From Leucaena leucocephala (Eukaryota; Streptophyta; Magnoliopsida; Fabales; Fabaceae): a stretch of 64,000 nt of DNA. Shown piece after piece: positions 21,759-34,097 of this stretch. The translations under genes and the position numbers were made by a program. The notes below the pieces were generated by a model. That model did no database searches and was not told the DNA's origin. It was given only the letters and a program-made list of their open reading frames with translations. The stretch covers positions 19,429,001 through 19,493,000 of the forward strand of contig CM073515.1 in assembly GCA_037074615.1 (NCBI GenBank), written 5' to 3'. Within the stretch, counting starts at the first letter, position 1; every line of letters begins with the position of its first letter.

Positions 21759-22974
21759 CATAATGAATTGATTCTTCAATTGTAAAAGTTATTTTATTAA
21801 AAAGTTGATAAGCTTTACTATGATTAGAATACCCTAGAAATATACCCACATCAGATTTAGGATCAAATTTATAGATGTTGTCTTCATTGTTGTTGTTGTG
21901 AATGAAGAACTTGTTACCAAAGATCTCATATAAGCAATATTTGGTTTTCTCCATTTGTATAGCTTGTAGGGTGTCTTATCAAGTATGCTTCTAATATAGG
22001 CTCTATTTGAGATGCAGTAGGTAGTGATCATAGCCTTAGACATAATACTTGAGATACCTTTCTTGTTTAACATTGCTCGTGCCATATTAGTGAGGACTCA
22101 ATTTTTGCATTCCACTACTCCATTATATTGAGGTCTTTAAGGAGCTGAGAAATTGTGATCAATCATATGTTCTTCACAAAAGGTTGCAAAATCATGATTC
22201 TCGAATTCTCCTGCATGATTAGTCCTAATTGACATAATAGAAATATCTTTCTCATTTTGGAATTTATTGGCAAAAACATCAAATGTTTCATCTTTTGAAA
22301 GAAGAAACAAAGTCCATGCAAATCTAGAATAGTCATAACTATCACAAGAGTATACAAGTTTCCTCCAAAACTTTTGACTCTTGCTGAACCAATCAAATCC
22401 ATGTGAAGCATTTGAAGTAGTCTTTCTATTGAGTTGCCTTCTTAGATTTAAAAGATGACTTTGTTTGCTTTCCTCATTGGCAGACATCACAAACAATATT
22501 ATTTTCAAAATTCATTTTGGGTGAACCGATTATTAAATCTTTTTGAATTAGTTTAGAAACTTGACTCATATTTACATTAGCTAACCTTTTATACCATAGC
22601 CAACTTTCATCGATTTTTCCCACAAAACAATTTTTAGAAAGATTTGAATTGAGTCTAATAGTATAACAATTATTGTCCCTTGGTACTATGAGTTTTGGCT
22701 TCAATTCATCTTTGTTCAGTATTAGATCTTTCTTGTTGACAATTAAGTATTCTTCATAATCGAATTCTCTACTTCTACAAGGTAAACATCTTTAATCCTC
22801 ATGCCATGTATACTTATAATTTATCTAATTCTGGTAATTACTCAAGATTGGTTTCCTCTAAAGCTTACTTTTCCTCCTTTTTTATGTGTGAGCTTTAAGA
22901 ATTTGTCAACATCTATAGTTATGTGTCTTGAGCATCCACTATTAATATACCACTTTATTGTCTTGGATGCTTTG
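21759..22974 (-). pseudogene. Copia A protease and integrase pseudogene
   Basis: From right to left: KASKTIKWYINSGCSRHI (22974 down to about 22915) is the copia protease active-site block, with N-S-G where D-S-G is usual. Then VDKFLKL; FVGKIDESWLWYKRL and NVNMSQVSKLI...IVCDVCQ are the zinc-finger (GAG pre-integrase) region with its Cys pair, ending near 22474. Then the integrase core: HMDLIGSARVKSFGGNLYTL with the first catalytic Asp, RTNHAGEFEN with the second, and a HNFSAP block at about 22140. The C-terminal part KFDPKSDVGIFLGYSNHSKA covers 21706-21954. Frames shift repeatedly. Confidence 0.85.
22970..22974. repeat. Target-site duplication CTTTG (left copy)
   Basis: CTTTG precedes the family B element; CATTG follows it at 34093-34097, one base different. 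Comparison with copia B (GAAAGC in the sense strand at the same codon) indicates that CTTTG is the original. Confidence 0.75.
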
Positions 22975-25900
22975 TGTAACATCCTTACTTCCATATGTAT
23001 TAGGGACCATTCAGCAGCATTTAGAACCACTTACAAGACCATGGAAGTCCATTAGCCAAATCTGAAATTTTATTCTTTCTCGGGTTACTGTTCATATGGT
23101 ATTCCAGATTATGCAATGAACTTCAAAAAATCATAATTAATTCTATAAAACTAAAAATGAGGTGTTTCAAAAAGATACATGAAGATAACATCTTAAAATT
23201 TAAGGGAAAAATAATTTCCAGACCAAATGATTCGCCAATTGATACAGTTTATTCGTTGAAGTTTACTGTTCATTTGGTCAAAAACTCTGGAAACAGATTC
23301 TGGTCCCTTACTTTGGAAATTCATTTCTCTTGATATACACATCCAAATGAAACGTTCCACATATGAATTTAAAGCTCTGGATGTGTGCTACATGCTCATA
23401 AAATTTTGTGAACTAATTCCTTCATTTGCTAGGTCAAACTGAAGCCACAACAAAACTACTTTAGGACCTACGTTTTTACCATTTTAGTTTCTTTTCTTTC
23501 ATTTCCAATAATTGTTTCAGCATGCACAAGCCATCAAATAAGCTTCTTAACATTCATATACATCATGTACATATGCCATAAGTATTACAATAGTTTCATC
23601 ACATAAATGGACACCTTACATGGCATTTACATACATGGACAATTTATAGTATATGCTAAAATCTCAATACTTCACTTCCTTTCTTCCATTCTTTAGCTCT
23701 TCTCCATGCATACCTTTTCTTCATGCTTGACCTAAATTGGTTGCTTATGGGAGAGTGAGATTCTAGGGAATCTCAGTAGCAAACATTACCACTTAAATAT
23801 GCAAGATGGATGCTAATGCAAGATATGTAATTTTATTAACTTTCTTTGATTAGTGACATGCCATCATGCTATATACTTTTACATAAAGTGCATGGCCATG
23901 GAAACATGTTATTCACAATACATTCAATATCATTTATCATGTCACAACATCATTCAAATAACATATACATGTCAACACATAAGCATACCACATCAAGCAC
24001 ATAAAGAGATAAGTTCACTACCTTGCACTTAAGCTTTTCTCTTGACCTTTAGCCCTTGCTCCCTAGCTTTCCAACCATGAAGCCTTTATGTCCATCACTT
24101 CCCAACATCTTCTTGGATTTTCATGGTCCTAAACATATTCATATTCATCACATAACTCATTAGGACTCATGAACTCCAACCATGTTCAAGACTAACTTTG
24201 TTACACTCTTTATTGTCATAACTTTCTCTAATTTTCACTAATCCACTTGGCTCTTGAACCAATTGATGTCTTGACTTTACCCTACACAATTTCATCTTTT
24301 GAATCCATTTATGAGCTTAGAATCATGAAATTCCAGCTCCTTCATGGCATGCTGTACAGAATTGAACATAAGCACACAATTCTTTCAAAAATTCTCATTT
24401 TGATTTTAATGCTTCCCATACTTGTTTCTCCACTTTACCCCACACAACTTTTCATTTTAAAACCATTGGAACCATCAAAATCATGAAATTCCAATCACTG
24501 TTCATGCGAGTGAACAGTAACCGTAAGGAATCTCAAAGACTACAACCTTGAGATTTTAATGTTTCTAAGGTTCAAAACCTCTCCAATCCTACACAAAATC
24601 ATCATACAAACTCAATGGAAGCATTAAATCATTGAAATTCAATTTCCTTCCCTCATGAACAGTGCATACTGAACAGGGCACACCATGGCAAAGTCAAGAA
24701 TATCAATTTGATTCAACCACCAATCTCTTAACTAGCTTGTTTAAGCATCAATCATAAGTTTCTAACTTTAATTTCTTCTTTCCCCTTTCATCTATGGATT
24801 TTGGACAGCACCTCCCCTTAGAGAAAACTCAACTTTTCCCCATGAAAACCCTAAGTTCAAGCTCCCAAATCAAAGGAGAATAAGCTAGGAAAGATTGCTT
24901 ACCTTTAATCTCTAGCTTGCTTGAACTTTGGAACCTTGAATATTCTTTGTCTTGGCTTGAGTTTTCATTTTGCAAGAGTTTCCCCAAGGGTCCATGAAGC
25001 TACGGTTTGCTGCAGAATGAGGGGGTATTTATAGCCAAAATCCAAGAAAAATGAATGGCCAAGATTGATTTGGTTACTATTTGATCTAAAGGCCCACATT
25101 TAATCTTGGATTTAACTTTTTCATAAAATAATAATTATGACATCATGTGGGACAGCTCATGGGACACCTAAGAGGGTTAGGTGGCGTGCTGCCCATGCAA
25201 GGAACCTTCTGGAGAAATTCCAGTCCAATCTGGTACCGATCAGTGTAGTTTCACAACAACCAGACTGTTTTCTGTTATGAATTTTTCTATAATATACCAG
25301 GATATGTATTATGTCCTGGAAATCAATGTCTAGGATTCCCACACCATTGACATACTTGTATTGACCACAACTTAATTACAGATCCCTTGGGAAATGACCA
25401 AAATACCCTTGGTGTCCTTTCTTGCACTATATTGACCCTAAGGGCATAATTGTCATTTCACCCCTCTTTGTACTGCCTGAGGGCATATATTGGCTCAAAT
25501 AATCATATTTATACAATGTGTCACGTTTTTAGCCTGTCCCAGATGATCAAAATGCCCTTCATCCATCTCTGGTACAATCTGGCCATCTAGGGGCATTTTC
25601 GTAATTTCGCACTTTTTCTGGCACTGGCCCCTTCTACTGATAGACTGGTACCCTGGGTTTTGGGCCTTCCTTGGCATCATTATGGGCCTATATATAAGGT
25701 CATCTGATCTCATTCTATCCAGGCTTACATACCGATAAGTTTCATTATCGAATCACGGGTGTTAACAAACTCCCGTCAAAATTCACTGATATGTGAATAA
25801 CTTTTTATACAGAACTTCTTCTGGAGTTTTGTCAGATCTAGGACATCTGACACTGTAGGACACAATTTCCTGTAATTTGTCCACTTATATCTGAAGTCCA

Positions 25901-26366
25901 TGAAATCTGATAAAATTTCAGATAACTTTTAGACTATCAGATAATTTTCTACTGTCTGGAGCCCTAATAAAATTTATGTATTGTGCCAGATTAACCCACA
26001 TGACTTCCTCTATTTACTGATGGAATGTGGGACTGAAATACTTACAGGCATTTCTAAGCCTTTTCTGGCTAAACTTTTCCATAATTACATTTATGTCCCT
26101 GACTTTTTGCTTAATTACATTTATATCTCTAACTTTTTGCATATTTACATTTAGGTCCCTAAACTTTTAGAAATTACCACTTTTGGCCCAACATTTATTT
26201 CTACTTTAACTTTTGGCCTTTAACCTTTTCTAATTTGTGTTTATGTCCTTCTCTTTCTTTAAGACTTATCTAACCTTTATTATTTCGTCTGATCTTTGTC
26301 ATAATCCTTTCTAAGCATCTTTCCACTATCAGTACTATACAGATAGGAAAAAATTAGGATATGACA
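22975..26366 (-). repeat. Family B 3' LTR
   Basis: 3392 bp, bounded (in sense) by TGTCATATCC and ATGTTACA. The TATA box is at 25026-25033. The ~30-bp U3 array of AGGGACxTAAATGTAATTA units lies at about 26080-26175. An antisense open frame of 79 codons is at 24247-24486. Purine tract PPT directly abuts its sense start. Confidence 0.95.
25026..25033 (-). promoter_or_regulatory. Family B LTR TATA box (3' LTR)
   Basis: TATAAATA on the minus strand, followed by CCCCCTCATTCTGC. It is the same conserved box as in the 5' LTR. Confidence 0.55.
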
Positions 26367-26384
26367 TTTCTACCCCTTAAAATA
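26367..26384 (-). promoter_or_regulatory. Polypurine tract
   Basis: On the minus strand ATTTTAAGGGGTAGAAA ends exactly at the TG of the 3' LTR. This is the place and composition of the plus-strand primer in LTR retrotransposons. Confidence 0.8.
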
Positions 26385-29200
26385 AATTTCATCCTCGAAA
26401 TTTACTTAGCACCTTAGTCTGTAATCTTAGATAGATATCCTTGTCTTCTTTTTGACTAAGGATTGTGGTATCTATCTCTTATCTTTTATCTTGACATCTT
26501 AGCAGAGTACTTTTTATATCTGCAATTCTTCATATCTTTGCTATTATCACTTTCTCTTATTCTGAATCAACTCAATAAGAGTTGAACTCCAGTTAATTCT
26601 ATTACTTTCTTGCTACGTATTTATCTGTATATGGACTTGTCACTATGCTAGACTTGTGAGTAGTGTCCATTTCTTTCATGTCAAACTCCCTCGAATACTG
26701 CTATATTTTGGAGCTTCTACCAACTCTTCATCATATTTCTTAGTGCAGTCACTTATTGCTCATTTGAGTATCTAGCGGAATTCTCTGAATATCCGCAAAC
26801 TTTAACTCTCATTCTCATATCATCATACATTCTTATCATCTTTAAAAACTCATCATAATATAGAGAGAGGACTTATATCATTAATCTTTCTTTCATTGCT
26901 CTACTGCTAAATAGGAGCACGTTGGAGCATATAGGAGCACATACTCTAACATGCATAATGCCTGGACAACACACTGCAGGACTACATACCTGCTCACGAA
27001 TGTAAAGCTCTAACATCGGAGCTCAAGCATTCCATCTCTTAATATGCACATCTCTAACACTCGAAACTTGCACAGCTTTATCATATAAAGCCTGCACTGC
27101 TCTAACATTCGGAGCTTTAGCATATTTTACAAACATAACATAACATAACATAATGCCTGGCACTTTATGCAAGGAGTGAAAGCTCTCATTTGCTCTTTCA
27201 CATGTGGCTTAACATTCAAATATCTTATCTCTTTCAAAAAGGGAACCTCTCTATCTGTTTATAAGGCTAGCCATATCGCTACTTTATATTGTACTTCTCA
27301 TTACATACTTCTCATAACATATCTTATTTTGTATCTTTTATATCATAACATGACATATCTAGCCACATCTGGCTATATCATAGTCTATCTTTCAAATCCA
27401 TTTCATTTGGATTTAACATAAGGGTTCTAGTCTCTTATTATTCATAACCCTTTTTAGCTTTTCATAGCTCTTGCTATCATCTTACATAGCTCTGTGCACA
27501 TATGCCAATTTCAATGGCATTTACACACTTTTCCATCACTTCCCAGGGGGTCGCCCATCATTGAATTACCCTTACCTGAGCACGCTTAACTAAAATGTGC
27601 AGATAAAAATCTGAAGCACTGGTGCTTACAGGCTTCAACCCTGGTACTTTATTATCTTAGACCAATCTTATACTATCTCTTTTGGGTCTATCTGGCCTTC
27701 TAATCTCTTTATCCTCATCTGGAGGATTTACTTGTCTCTTATTTTCTGTAATCTTATCATAAGGATCTCTTCTTATATCTTACGTAATATTCCCATAAAT
27801 CCTTGGGACTCAGCATTAACAGCTTTAACTTTGATCACTTAGTTCCTGATACATGTAAGGAAATTATGAGTTCAATCCCTGATAGTAATAAGGATATCTG
27901 AAACTAGCATCATGGGTACTCTCTCTGTTATGAGTTAATCAACTTGTGAAGCTTCTATACCTTAACTTTTCCTTAGTATTCGTCCTTCCAAAGAAATACT
28001 GTACTTATGGCTCATTACTTTCTTGCTCTAGGCTTGGTCTACTGCGACCCTCGGGATCTACTGCGATCAACCGTAAGCCTTTCAGGATCTACTGTGACCC
28101 TGTGAGCCATACTAGGATGTAACTGCAATCCTCTGGAATCTACTGGATTCTATTGTACTGTATTCTCATCTCTGGAAGACCTAAACCAATGGACAAAGTT
28201 ATAAGGTTAGTCACTTCCACATAGTTGTTAACTCCACAGATAATTCCCCAAAAATGATCACAAAAGCCAATATTATCTATTAGGACTTGACTCATTTCCT
28301 CTATCACTTAGGAACTTCATATACCATTCTCATCTTTATAACTTACTAGATCCATTATTGCAGAGAGCTACATAGGTTTTACCATGCACATATCTATCAT
28401 CATCTATTTATCTCATCAGAGGGACCTTACTTTATCTGAGTTATATTATCCCATATCTTAGCTTCATTTCAAAAGCAATCTTACTTTATTGCAAGAGCAA
28501 TCTAGCTCTATTGCAAAAATATTAACTTACATTACTTAGAATTTCCTTCTTTGAGCCATATCATTTATACATCTTACCCCTATTGAAGGGATATATCATG
28601 AGAATCATAATCATTTATCATAGCATACTTAACAAGCATATTATACAAGGAGATGCAATCCTTTAAGCAATCTCTAACATGTGTGTACTCATATGACAAC
28701 TGCAAGGAGATATAACTTCTCATCATAACTTATAACAACATAGGCAATATCATTATTACATACATCTGCTTAATCATCCCTTATCACCTTAATCACTAGG
28801 TCCTGATCATTTATTCAGGTATCTGAGTTATTTACTTATTTCACTTAGGCTGCCATATCAACTTCTTACTAGGGTATAGACTCAACCCTTCTTTACTCTT
28901 TCTTACATAGGAATAGGGGAGTCACTTTATCTTTGAATATGTGGCTAACTTACTAGGCCATATTTATTCTATCATATCATCCCTCATTGCCTGTAAGATT
29001 TCTATGTCTCTAGCCTGAAGGATTTATGTGTTCTTGGCCTCACAATAATCCATAACTGAGTCAGCTATTCTCTTTCAGCTAACTGAGGAAGGTTTGGCTC
29101 CTATCTTTATGCCATTTGTACTTTTACGTTTCTCTTATCCTCTTGGATTACTAACAGGCGAGAGAAAGTAACTCTTATTAAGCCTCAAGGTTCATATAAA
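26385..29200 (-). other. Family B interior, 3' non-coding part
   Basis: About 2.8 kb without a supportable frame. It contains loose direct repeats: CTCTAACAT(T)CGGAGC at 27011-27115, and GGATCTACTGYGACC-like boxes at 28036-28160, the latter with counterparts at about 61655-61790 in the plus-strand element. No RT YxDD box, RNase H or integrase signature was found by reading. Strong decay could hide weak ones. Confidence 0.55.
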
Positions 29201-30300
29201 TGAACTCGATTAAGTATCCATCAAAAGACTTCTCTTCCCTTAGCTCTAACCCTTAGTCTCATGCTCACCTCTCTCTAATTGAGAGGAATACTTCTTTTTA
29301 AAATCTTTGAGAAAAACTTCTCAAGTAAGCGGATAATTCTCCATCTCATATGGAGTAACTTTTGTGCCTCTCTGTATCTCTTAACTCTTTCTGTCCATCA
29401 GTCTTAGTCTACTCTAGACTAGACTATGATTCTTTTATAGTCTGCCTCTAGATCCTAACCAATTCAGGTCACTTGGATCTCATTCATCACTTAACATTCC
29501 TATTTATATTCTCTAGGTACTTTACCCTAGATGTGCTAGGTTATTATCTCTTCATGATGGAATCCCTCTGTATTAGGAACATTAACTTTCTATCTATTAT
29601 CCATCACAACTTTAACCTTAGGCCATGTATTAGATTATTCTTAGGCAAGTCTCATTCTAGCTTCTCATTATTCTTTTCCATAAAGACTAGCTGCACAAAG
29701 TCTTTCGTACTATAGATCAACTCCTGATGATCATACGGAGGATCTACTGTTGAACCTCTTCTTAAACTGATCTTCTGTATCTTAGTGCTTCGTACTGTTT
29801 AACTTGCCTATACTCTGTGCTAAACCTCTAACTAATAGACTTTAGTGAGGTTAGCATCTTTAGTCTCATGACTCTTGACTTACTATTATCTCATACCAGT
29901 CCTCTAAAGGATATTAGGTTAATGCCCTCTACTGGATGTCTATTTATCATTCCTGCTACGGCATTGAGGAATTGCAGATAACTAACTGTTCTTAATCTCT
30001 ACTTTTGTCCATCCCTTGACCTAGACTGAGTAATTCACTTTCCACAGCTTTCATCAGACTAATATGGTCAACACTATCTGTCTTTAATGAAGAAGGCTAG
30101 GGTTGACTAGGATTAGGAACATCACACTGATCTTTCTTTATAAAGTGATATATTCTTGGACTTTGGGAATGGACAAGAACTATCATAGGCTCTGACTTGA
30201 TGTCTGAATTAGGGGACTGTTGTATCTTAATTATCTTAAATCTATCCTCAAACTCTGGTAGAGGAGGAATAATATATGGTCTACCCATAATCTAGTACCA
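29200..30300 (-). pseudogene. Family B gag pseudogene (minus-strand copy)
   Basis: The N-terminal open piece 30288-30097 starts MGRPYIIPPLPEFEDRFK. The capsid-like part is at about 29400-29215: KVTPYEMENYPLT, then EVFLKDF, KKYSSQLERGEHETKG and the FI remnants. This block aligns base by base with 60860-61050 of the plus-strand element, where W-x-x-x-LEEISKEM and LANCQLEKDIKK show the gypsy gag signature more clearly. Many stops; probably dead. The limits are approximate. Confidence 0.6.
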
Positions 30301-30800
30301 ATACTCAGCTTCCTCAGCCGTAATCTATCATCTCGTAAGAGGGATAAAGCTTATATCAGGGTTGGAGGGCATTCTAACAAACTTATACCGTATAGAGTCA
30401 CTAGACTCAAAATCAATTGGTGCATATTAGGCTTCACGCTGAATCTCTACATCACCTATAGACTGCAAGTTTAAGTCTACAGAAACGTCTATGGGACATT
30501 CCACTGTAGATTTTCCTGGTTGATCCCCTAAACTCTCATCTGGACTCTCTTCATTGTCTAAGGGATGTGGATATATATCACTACTAGCCTGGGGTCTCCC
30601 TTATTAATGGAAGCTTTTGACTTAACTTTATGGAATCCCATATCTATTCTTGCACTATTTGCTTAATTAAGCAATGTTAACTATCCCATAACATACCCTA
30701 ACTTAACCAAATACTTACTATTTAGAGTTAGGGTCTAGGAATAATCTCATATTAGTCCACAAATAATCTATTCAGAGCATTTCTTAAGCCAAAATCCTAT
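30301..30800 (-). other. Family B leader
   Basis: A 0.5-kb stretch between primer site and gag, with no frame recognised. It begins on the minus strand with GCATAGGATTTTGGCTTAAG, directly after the primer site. Confidence 0.5.
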
Positions 30801-30812
30801 GCTCTGATACCA
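30801..30812 (-). promoter_or_regulatory. Primer-binding site, initiator-Met tRNA type
   Basis: TGGTATCAGAGC on the minus strand, three bases after the 5' LTR end. It is an exact match to the site used by many plant copia and gypsy elements. Confidence 0.9.
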
Positions 30813-30815
30813 AAA

Positions 30816-33800
30816 TATAACATCCTTACTTCCATACGTATTAGGGACCATTCAGCAGCATTTAGAACCACTTACAAGACCATGGAAGTCCATTAGCCAA
30901 ATCTGGAATTTAATTCTTTCTCGGGTTACTGTTTATATGGTATTCCAGATTACGCAATGAACTTCAAACAATCATAATTAATTCTATAAAACTCAAAATA
31001 AGGTGTTTCAAAAAGATACATGAAGATAACATCTTAAAATTTAAGGGAAAAATAATTTCTAGACCAAATGATTCACCAATTGATACAGTTTATTCGTTGA
31101 AGTTTACTGTTCATTTGGTCAAAAACTCTGGAAATAGATTCTGGTCCCTTACTTTGGAAATTCATTTCTCTTGATATACACATCCAAATGAAATGTTCCA
31201 TATATGAATTTAAAGCTCTGGATGTGTGCTACATGCTCATAAAATTTCGTGAACTAATTCCTTCATTTGCTAGGTCAAACGGAAGCCACAACAAAACTAC
31301 TTTAGGACCTACGTTTTTACCATTTCAGTTTCTTTTCTTTCATTTCCAATAATTGTTTCAGCATGCACAAGCCATCAAATAAGCTTCTTAACATTCATAT
31401 ACATCATGTACATATGCCATAAGTATTACAATAGTTTCATCACATAAATGGACACCTTACATGGCATTTATATACATGGACAATTTATAGTATATGCTAA
31501 AATCTCAATACTTCACTTCCTTTCTTCCATTCTTTAGCACTTCTCCATGCATACCTTTTCTTCATGCTTGACCTAAATTGGTTGCTTATGGGAGAGTGAG
31601 ATTCTAGGGAATCTCAGTAGCAAACATTACCACTTAAATATGCAAGATGGATGCTAATGCATGATATGTAATTTCATTAACTTTCTTTGATTAGTGACAT
31701 GCCATCATGCTATATACTTTTACATAAAGTGCATGGCCATGGAAACATGTTATTCACAATACATTCAACATCATTTATCATGTCACAACATCATTCAAAT
31801 AACATATACATGTCAACACATAAGCATACCACATCAAGCACATAAAGAGATAAGTTCACTACCTTGCACTTAAGCTTTTCTCTTGACCCTTAGCCCTTGC
31901 TCCCTAGCTTTCCAACCATGAAGCCTTTATGTCCATCACTTCCCAACATCTTCTTGGATGTTTCATGGTCCTAAACATATTCATATTCATCACATAATTC
32001 ATTAGGACTCATGAACTCCAACCATGTTCAAGACTAACTTTGTTACACTCTTTATTGTCATAACTTTCTCTAATTTTCACTAATCCATTTGGCTCTTGAA
32101 CCAATTGATGTCTTGACTTTACCCTACACAATTTCATCTTTTGAATCCATTTATGAGCTTAGAATCATGAAATTCCAGATCCTTCATGGCATGCTGTACA
32201 GAATTGAATATAAGCACACAATTCTTTCAAAAATTCTCATTTTGATTTTAATGCTTCCCATACTTGTTTCTCCACTTTACCCCACACAACTTTTCATTTT
32301 AAAACCATTGGAACCATCAAAATTATGAAATTCCAATCAATAGAAGCATTAAATCATTGAAATTCAATTTCCTTCCTCATGAACAGTGCATACCGAACAG
32401 GGCACACTATGGCAAAGTCAAGAATATCAATTTGATTCAACCACCAATCTCTTAACTAGCTTGTTTAAGCATCAATCATAAGTTTCTAACTTTAATTTCT
32501 TCTTTCCCCTTTCATCTATGGATTTTGGACAGCACCTCCCCTTAGAGAAAACTCAACTTTTCCCCATGAAAACCCTAAGTTCAAGCTCCCAAATCAAAGG
32601 AGAATAAGCTAGGAAAGATTGCTTACCTTTAATCTCTAGCTTGCTTGAACTTTGGAACCTTGAATCTTCTTTGTCTTGGCTTGAGTTTTCATTTTGCAAG
32701 AGTTTCCCCAAGGGTCCATGAAGCTATGGTTTTCTGCAGAATTAGGGGGTATTTATAGCCAAAATCCAAGAAAAATGAATGGCCAAGATTGATTTGATTA
32801 CTATTTGATCTAAAGGCCCACATTTAATCTTGGATTTAACTTTTTCATAAAATAATAATTATGACATCATGTGGGACAGCTCATGGCACACCTAAGAGGG
32901 TTAGGTGGCATGCGGCCTATGCAAGGAACCTTATGGAGAAATTCCAGTCCAATCCGGTACCGATCAGTGTAGTTTCACAACAACCGGACTGTTTTCTGTT
33001 ATGAATTTTTCTATAATATACCAGGATATGTATTATGTCCTGGAAATCAATGTCTAGGATTCCCACACCATTGACATACTTGTATTGACAACAACTTAAT
33101 TACAGATCCCTTGGAAAATGACCAAAATACCCTTGGTGTCCTTTCTTGCATTATATTGACCCTAAGGGCATAATTGTCATTTCACCCCTCTTTATACTGC
33201 CTCAGGGCATATATTGGCTCAAATAATCATATTTATACCATGTGTCACGTTTTTAGCCTGTCCTAGATGACCAAAATACCCTTCATCCATCTCTGGTACA
33301 ATCTGGGCATCCAGGGGCATTTTCGTAATTACGTACTTTTTCTGGCACTGGCCCCTTCTACTGATAGACTGGTACCCTGGGTTTTGGGCCTTCCTTGGCA
33401 TCATTATGGGCCTATATATAAGTTCATCTAATCTCATTTTTTCCAGGCTTACATATCGATAAGTTCCATTATCGTATGACGGGGGTGTTAACAAACTCCC
33501 GTCAAAATTCACTGATATGTGAATAACTTTTTATACAGAACTTCTTCTGGAGTTCTATTAGATCCAGGACATCTGACGCTGTAGGGCACAATTTCCTGTA
33601 ATTTGTCCACTTATATCTGAAGTCCATGAAATCTGATAAAATTTCAGATAACTTTTAGACTATCAGATAATTTTCTACTGTCTGGAGCCCTAATAAAATT
33701 TCTGTATTATGCCAGATTAACCCGCATGACTTCCTCTATTTACTGATGGAATATGGGACTAAAATACTTACAGGCATTTCTAAGCCTTTTCTGGCTGAAC

Positions 33801-34092
33801 TTTTCTATAATTACATTTATGTCCCTGACTTTTTGCTTAATTATATTTATATCCCTAACTTTTTGCATATTTACATTTAGGTCCCTAAACTTTTAGAAAT
33901 TACCACTTTTGGCCTAACATTTATTTCTACTTTAACTTTTGGCCTTTAATCTTTTCCAATTTGCGTTTAGGTCCTTCTCTTTCTTTAAGACTTATCTAAC
34001 CTTTATTATTTAATCTGATCTTTGTCATAATCCTTTCTAAGCATCTTTCCACTATCAGTACTATACAGATAGGGAAAAATTGGGATATGACA
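30816..34092 (-). repeat. Family B 5' LTR
   Basis: 3277 bp. Nearly identical to the LTR at 22975-26366, but missing about 145 bp that are present there at about 24495-24640. Its sense end GTTATA carries a C-to-T-type change. TATA box 32750-32757; antisense 79-codon frame 32089-32328; U3 array near 33810-33905. Confidence 0.95.
32750..32757 (-). promoter_or_regulatory. Family B 5' LTR TATA box
   Basis: TATAAATA on minus, followed by the conserved CCCCCTAATTCTGC. It would drive transcription of the element through primer site and gag. Confidence 0.6.
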
Positions 34093-34097
34093 CATTG
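34093..34097. repeat. Target-site duplication CATTG (right copy, one mismatch)
   Basis: It follows the TGACA edge of the 5' LTR and differs at one base from CTTTG at 22970-22974. Confidence 0.75.

Larger units (their letters stand above)
22975..34092 (-). mobile_element. Family B element, complete LTR-interior-LTR, minus strand
   Basis: Reading on minus: 5' LTR 34092-30816, primer site 30812-30801 (TGGTATCAGAGC), interior to 26367, purine tract 26384-26367 (AAGGGGTAGAAA), 3' LTR 26366-22975. The interior (4449 bp) contains a recognisable gag remnant, but I found no RT, RNase H or integrase motif. There is also too little room for a full pol after gag. This suggests a non-autonomous element using another element's enzymes. 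Both LTRs are very alike apart from a ~145-bp deletion in the 5' one. The element splits the copia A frame just upstream of its protease. Confidence 0.9.

Noticed and set aside
25157..25342. Short minus-strand open frame in a family B LTR
   Set aside because: A shadow frame in non-coding LTR sequence, with related pieces (5212, 40860) broken or shifted.
26930..27125. Repeated CTCTAACATxCGGAGC boxes resembling a direct-repeat array
   Set aside because: Spacing and unit length are irregular, there are no CRISPR-like spacers, and the region is the interior of a plant retroelement.
27167..27421. 84-codon plus-strand open frame
   Set aside because: Antisense to the family B element, hydrophobic by AT-rich composition, no family match and no counterpart in the other copy.
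29473..29715. 80-codon plus-strand open frame
   Set aside because: It is the complement of the gag remnant on the minus strand; a shadow.
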